A stretch of DNA of 64,000 bases from Warburgia ugandensis (Eukaryota; Streptophyta; Magnoliopsida; Canellales; Canellaceae), in NCBI GenBank assembly GCA_035236585.1, contig CP141135.1, positions 1,956,001 to 2,020,000 of the forward strand, written 5' to 3'. This document shows, piece by piece, positions 59,988 to 64,000 of this stretch. Every line of letters starts with the position of its first letter. Positions within the stretch are counted from its first letter, which is position 1. The notes under the pieces are model-generated. The model was not told the DNA's origin, did no database searches, and was given only the letters and a program-made list of their open reading frames with translations. Position numbers and translations under genes: made by a program.

Positions 59988-60357
59988 TATAAAGTGTTGT
60001 AAATATGTTAGGAAGATAGGAATGTTAAATAAAATTCTTTTTGTTGCATGTCCTTATATCAACCTATGTATGCATGACTTGACACTTATTATGCATAACA
60101 TTTCCTTATACGTATAATTATTTTATTAAGTGTTTTAACTGTGTTAGGAAGATAGGAATGTTAAATAAAATTCTGTTTGTTGCATGTCCTTCTATCAACC
60201 TACGTATGCATGACTTGATACTTATCATGCATAACATTTCCTACACATATAATTGTTTTATTAAGAGTTTTAAATGGGTTAGGAAGATAAGAATATTAAG
60301 TATAATTTTGTTTGATGCATGTCTTAGTATCCAACCTATGTATGCATGACTAGACAC
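59988..60357. repeat. ~135-bp tandem repeat, about 2.8 copies
   Basis: GTTAGGAAGATAGGAATGTT recurs at 60007, 60143 and 60278 (the last as GTTAGGAAGATAAGAATATT), giving periods of 136 and 135 bp. Each unit continues with a TGTTTGTTGCATGTCCTT-like stretch and a TATGTATGCATGACTTGACA-like stretch. The frames through it are chance readings. Confidence 0.93.
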
Positions 60358-62070
60358 TTCATCAATCATGTCCCAAAGATTCCAAAAAACCTCCCATTAG
60401 TAGTAAACCACCTAATCACATTGAGTGAATCTTCCATTACCGCAGTTTTGTGCTTATGCATGATTAGGAGCTCATCGGCTTGTGCCCGGTATCAATTTTC
60501 CTGATTTCCAATAAAATCTCAATACACTTGCTCCTGAGTTTAGTCCAATATATTGCGCCTTCGAATATTGTCCACTTGCCCTTCATTTGAACCTCACTTG
60601 TTGTATGGAGTGGTTGGACTGTACAGAACGCTTTGTACCTGAGCCTCACTCAATGCACAATGTGTCTGATCACCACCTTATATGCTATACATTTGAGTAC
60701 TGCCTGGTATGCTATGCGCCTAACAGTATATTATGTAGCTAGTCACTGTCTAACATTCATGCGCCTAACCACCATTTTGCGCACAATGCCATTGGTAAAA
60801 TCCAACGTACCATGTTTTAAGCATGACTCGGCAAGCAGTGACTATACTAAAATCATATACCTATATAATTTTAATTATCATTTGAATGATTTTACCAATT
60901 TCAACTACCTTCTAAACATATTTGAAATAGTTAGAATCTACTCTAATTCATTCCACAACATGATCATATTAAACAAAAATTTCATACCATGATATACGTC
61001 ACCACCCAAAATAGGAATCATGAGAAAACTCCATCTTATAATATGAATGTATATTGAAAAACCCTTCACACTATAAATCATGCGTCAATACCCTTATCGT
61101 AAATCATGCTTAAATTTTCAATAATAATAAAAAAATCAATTAAAACATCTACAACATGGTATCTGTTAACAATTCTAACATGTATAATAACAAAGAAATA
61201 CGCATTTAGTTTCTAGGAAGATCAAAATGCAAAATTCATCCAAAATCAATCAACAAAACTTTTGTACATTTTGTTCTCAAAAGAAAAATATGATCAAATT
61301 GCAGATTCCTTACCTTAAGACGCAGTTTCCTTTAGCCCAATCCCTCTACTTCTAATTAATTTTGGAAAATCTAAGATTTTTCTCCTGTCTTCTCTTCCTT
61401 TTTCTCTTTTCTCCTTTGTCTCATGCACTTCTTTTCTCTCTATCTATTTCACGCCTAAAAAGGTTTAGTTTCTTATCTCAAGATCCCTTTTATAAAAGTT
61501 TCCCTTTGTAAAGCCATTAAAGTTGTTTACATTATGGATTCTTACCATGTATTCATTTTCCAATTGATTATAGATTTGTACCTCTCCTAACATTAAGTTT
61601 TTATTTATTCTCAACCATTGGATTGTCATCCAATGATTCAAATTTGTAACTCTTCTCTCTTGATCTATTTTATTTTATTACCTTTGAATTACCATCCAAT
61701 GGTTTACTTAAACTCATCATTTGATAATAATATCTTTACACATTTTATCCATATGAAAACCATCCTTCACCATACGGGTTTCCTTATATGACTTGTCAAC
61801 ATGTAAAATTTATAAGAATAATTAATTAATTAATTAAAATAACATAAAATGTGATTTTCTTCTTAAAACCGCTTAGCTACACTTAGCTTAGGTTGTCAAA
61901 TCTTATTAGATTAAAGTTTTATTATAACTTATATTCTAATTATACATAATTTATTTAATAAGTTATAATTTAAAAACTTTTTTAGGCATTATTTCAACTC
62001 GCTTTTATACTATAATAGTCAATAATTTACTTAAATTTTTTTCATAATTTATAATTATAAAATTTCTTTA
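60358..62070. other. AT-rich spacer, no gene seen
   Basis: No coding exon or shared repeat was recognised. The base composition is strongly AT. Confidence 0.4.
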
Positions 62071-62074
62071 TTTC

Positions 62075-62302
62075 TTAGAAATGTGGGCCATTAGGCTGTA
62101 GCAATGATGCCAAGGTAGAGAGGAGGTCGTCGAAGGTAGCAGTAGTGGCGGTAGGGGGGTCGACATCATCGAAGGGGAAGAAGGGATTGCCGCCAGAGGT
62201 TGTAGTGGCAGCGAGAGGAGGAGGAGAAAGGGGGTTGGGTGTCTTGATGGCTGTGTGGGTGCGTAGCGTGGTATGGCTATTGATTATTTTCTGCAAGTAC
62301 AT
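62075..62302 (-). pseudogene. Possible gene fragment, unidentified
   Basis: A GC-rich island in AT-rich DNA carries a minus-strand frame with Pro/Thr/Ala-rich sequence (NPLSPPPLAATTTSGGNPFF, TFDDLLSTLASLLQPNGPHF). I do not recognise it. It has no upstream exon or promoter that I can see, so it may be a captured gene piece or a chance frame. Confidence 0.2.
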
Positions 62303-63400
62303 GGGCTATTGCAATACAGTTTATGCAAGTACGAGTCGATCACACGGGAACTCAACTTAAAGTTTAAATAAAATTTAATCACCAATTAATTAAAATAAAA
62401 AAAATTAAATAACAATGAACTCAAAATTCAAATCTATTGGATTAATCAAAAGTACAAAATCTTTGAATTAAAAAGATAGAAAATAAAATAAAATAATTTT
62501 CCTAGAGTAATTATGTAAAAATTCTTCAAATTTATTCTCATCAAAGTCGATCAGCCTTCGTCAATCTCACACTTATATCTCTAATTAAGGATTCAATAGC
62601 TGAATTATTTAGATCTTCCAAAATTTTGATATTTTGGACCAAGGAAAGAATAAGAAGTTTGGATGGCTTAGATAGAATTTTTGAATGACATATTGAAGAT
62701 CAAGACTAATGGATTAGCTAGGAATTATCCTAACATAAAGATATAAGAATTGATTAGAAAATTGATGAGAAAAAAATCAAGAAATAAAATGATCTTATTG
62801 ATTAAAGCTCAACAGTTGATTCAGTTAAGCTTTAATCAACATGATTGGCTTAATTAATTCATGGACTAATACGAGAACAAAACAAAATAGAGATAAAATA
62901 AAATAGGAATAAGAATAAGACAAAACAAGAAAAATGATAAAATTGGCAAAGGATAGAAATGGAATTTTTTATTTTTTTTGGGTTTTTAACAAAAATGAGG
63001 AGAAAGTTGATGGGAGGAAGAAGATGACAACAAGGAGAGAAAAATTGATCAAAATAAGGAAGATTTGGGGAAATCTCAAGTTGGGTTTTCTCTATAATAG
63101 TGTAGGGAATGGAAAAGCAAGGATTTTTGGTGGAAAGTTGTCAAATGGTGGAGAATGATGGAGATAGTGCTGACTAGTTCTTGGTTTTCTTATGGTGGAG
63201 AGAGACAAGAGAAAGAGAGAGATAGAGAAATGGGGAGGAAGAGCTGGGTGTGGTTCAAGTCTTCTCGATAGTGAAGAGACCGAGGGAGAAAGAGAGACAA
63301 TGGAGCTCGATGAAACCCGAGAGAGAAAGGGATGGAAATAGAGGAATGGATTCTATTCTACTCTTCTACATAGAGAAAGGTCAAGAGAGAGAAAGAGAGA
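62303..63400. other. AT-rich to purine-rich spacer
   Basis: GCAAGTACGAGTCGATCACA followed by CGGGAACTC near 62325-62355 resembles the GTCGATCCACAGGGA motif common in plant LTR elements. The rest becomes GA-rich towards the microsatellite. No gene is seen. Confidence 0.35.
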
Positions 63401-63405
63401 AGTGC

Positions 63406-63408
<3 letters not shown>

Positions 63409-63485
<77 letters not shown>
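63409..63485. repeat. Long (GA)n microsatellite
   Basis: An almost pure GA run of about 75 bp lies inside a broader purine-rich stretch that starts near 63195. Confidence 0.95.
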
Positions 63486-63487
<2 letters not shown>

Positions 63488-63815
63488 TTCTCTTTTGAAT
63501 GTCTTCAACAGTAATTAGTTTCTCCTCCTTCAAGCTTTCTGCAAAAGTTTGCTTAAGTTCTACTTGGGTCTGGATATGCTATTTTCCCTCTATGATTTTC
63601 CTTCTTGTATTTATAATGAGCCTCCCCCTCTTGGTTTCCTATTTCTTTTTGGTCTTTCATTCCCTTGTTGTTAATTCTTTCTAATGTCTAATCTTAAAAT
63701 CTAAGCTTCATGAAAAGACATGCAATGCCTAATATGGTTGATCTGTACCATACAAAATTCAATTAGATTAACTTTGATTATAATTTAATCCTCTGATTAG
63801 CTTCTATTGATTATC

Positions 63816-64000
63816 TGTAACACCTCGGGATTTTATGACATTTTTTATAATAATAATAGCATTTGAGATCCAATGAGAAAAAGTTTTATTAATTTGTTTA
63901 CTAAAACATTTCTTAAAACCTTTGGGTGTTATTTTTCCTTTCCCAACATCACAATTTTTAACTTACAACATAATAAAAAAATTTATGATAATAGACTTAA
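63816..64000 (+). mobile_element. Probable LTR-retrotransposon edge, cut by window end
   Basis: TGTAACACCTCGGGATTTTA is very like the TGTAACACCCCG start of many Ty3/gypsy-type plant LTRs. The rest of the element lies beyond the window, so strand and identity are tentative. Confidence 0.4.

Noticed and set aside
63250-63498. Frame rich in Arg-Glu repeats
   Set aside because: Product of the GA microsatellite.
1-64000. Bacterial-type systems such as operons, CRISPR arrays, phage or defence islands
   Set aside because: All genes are plant nuclear genes with introns. The regular repeats are microsatellites, SINEs and one 135-bp tandem array, not CRISPR.

Overview
This window is nuclear DNA of a flowering plant. 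The protein genes have GT-AG introns and plant-specific families: a Yellow Stripe-Like transporter, a PLS-class PPR protein, a plant bHLH and a mitochondrial COQ2-type prenyltransferase. The intergenic DNA is AT-rich and full of Au-type SINEs, RTE-type LINEs and small foldback elements. The sequence does not fix the species. The repeat style would suit a magnoliid or another early-diverging lineage, but that is only an impression.

Layout. 0-5 kb: two RTE-clade LINEs on the minus strand, one 5'-truncated and one near full length with an Au SINE nested inside. 4.8-8.5 kb: mostly silent, with one possible terminal exon of an unidentified plus-strand gene near 6.95 kb. 9.07-13.52 kb (minus): complete eight-exon 4-hydroxybenzoate polyprenyltransferase (COQ2/PPT1), 407 aa, apparently with a 3'-UTR intron. 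13.6-17 kb: SINE-rich spacer. 17.07-20.61 kb (plus): a full-length but mutated RTE LINE with a 20-bp target-site duplication and unusual palindromic and tandem repeats in its 5' region. 22.87-28.56 kb (plus): complete six-exon YSL transporter, 710 aa. 28.6-34.9 kb: SINEs, a cluster of small inverted-repeat elements, and two equal-length 239-bp copies of another repeat in opposite orientation. 35.0-36.98 kb (minus): intronless PPR gene, 659 aa. 39.2-40 kb (minus): a MIR396 hairpin with a plausible upstream TATA box. 45.09-45.16 kb: tRNA-Val(AAC). 48.67-52.15 kb (plus): seven-exon bHLH factor of the bHLH123/bHLH112/bHLH68 type, 315 aa. 53-64 kb: very AT-rich and gene-poor, with degraded retrotransposon-like DNA, a 135-bp tandem repeat, a long GA microsatellite, and a probable LTR edge at the right end.

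The genes do not form a pathway. They are separate plant loci covering ubiquinone synthesis, metal-chelate or peptide transport, organellar RNA processing, growth control by miRNA, and transcription. The least obvious items are the MIR396 locus, whose 5p strand carries a substitution that shifts the target bulge rather than destroying pairing, and the structured 5' region of the RTE LINE.
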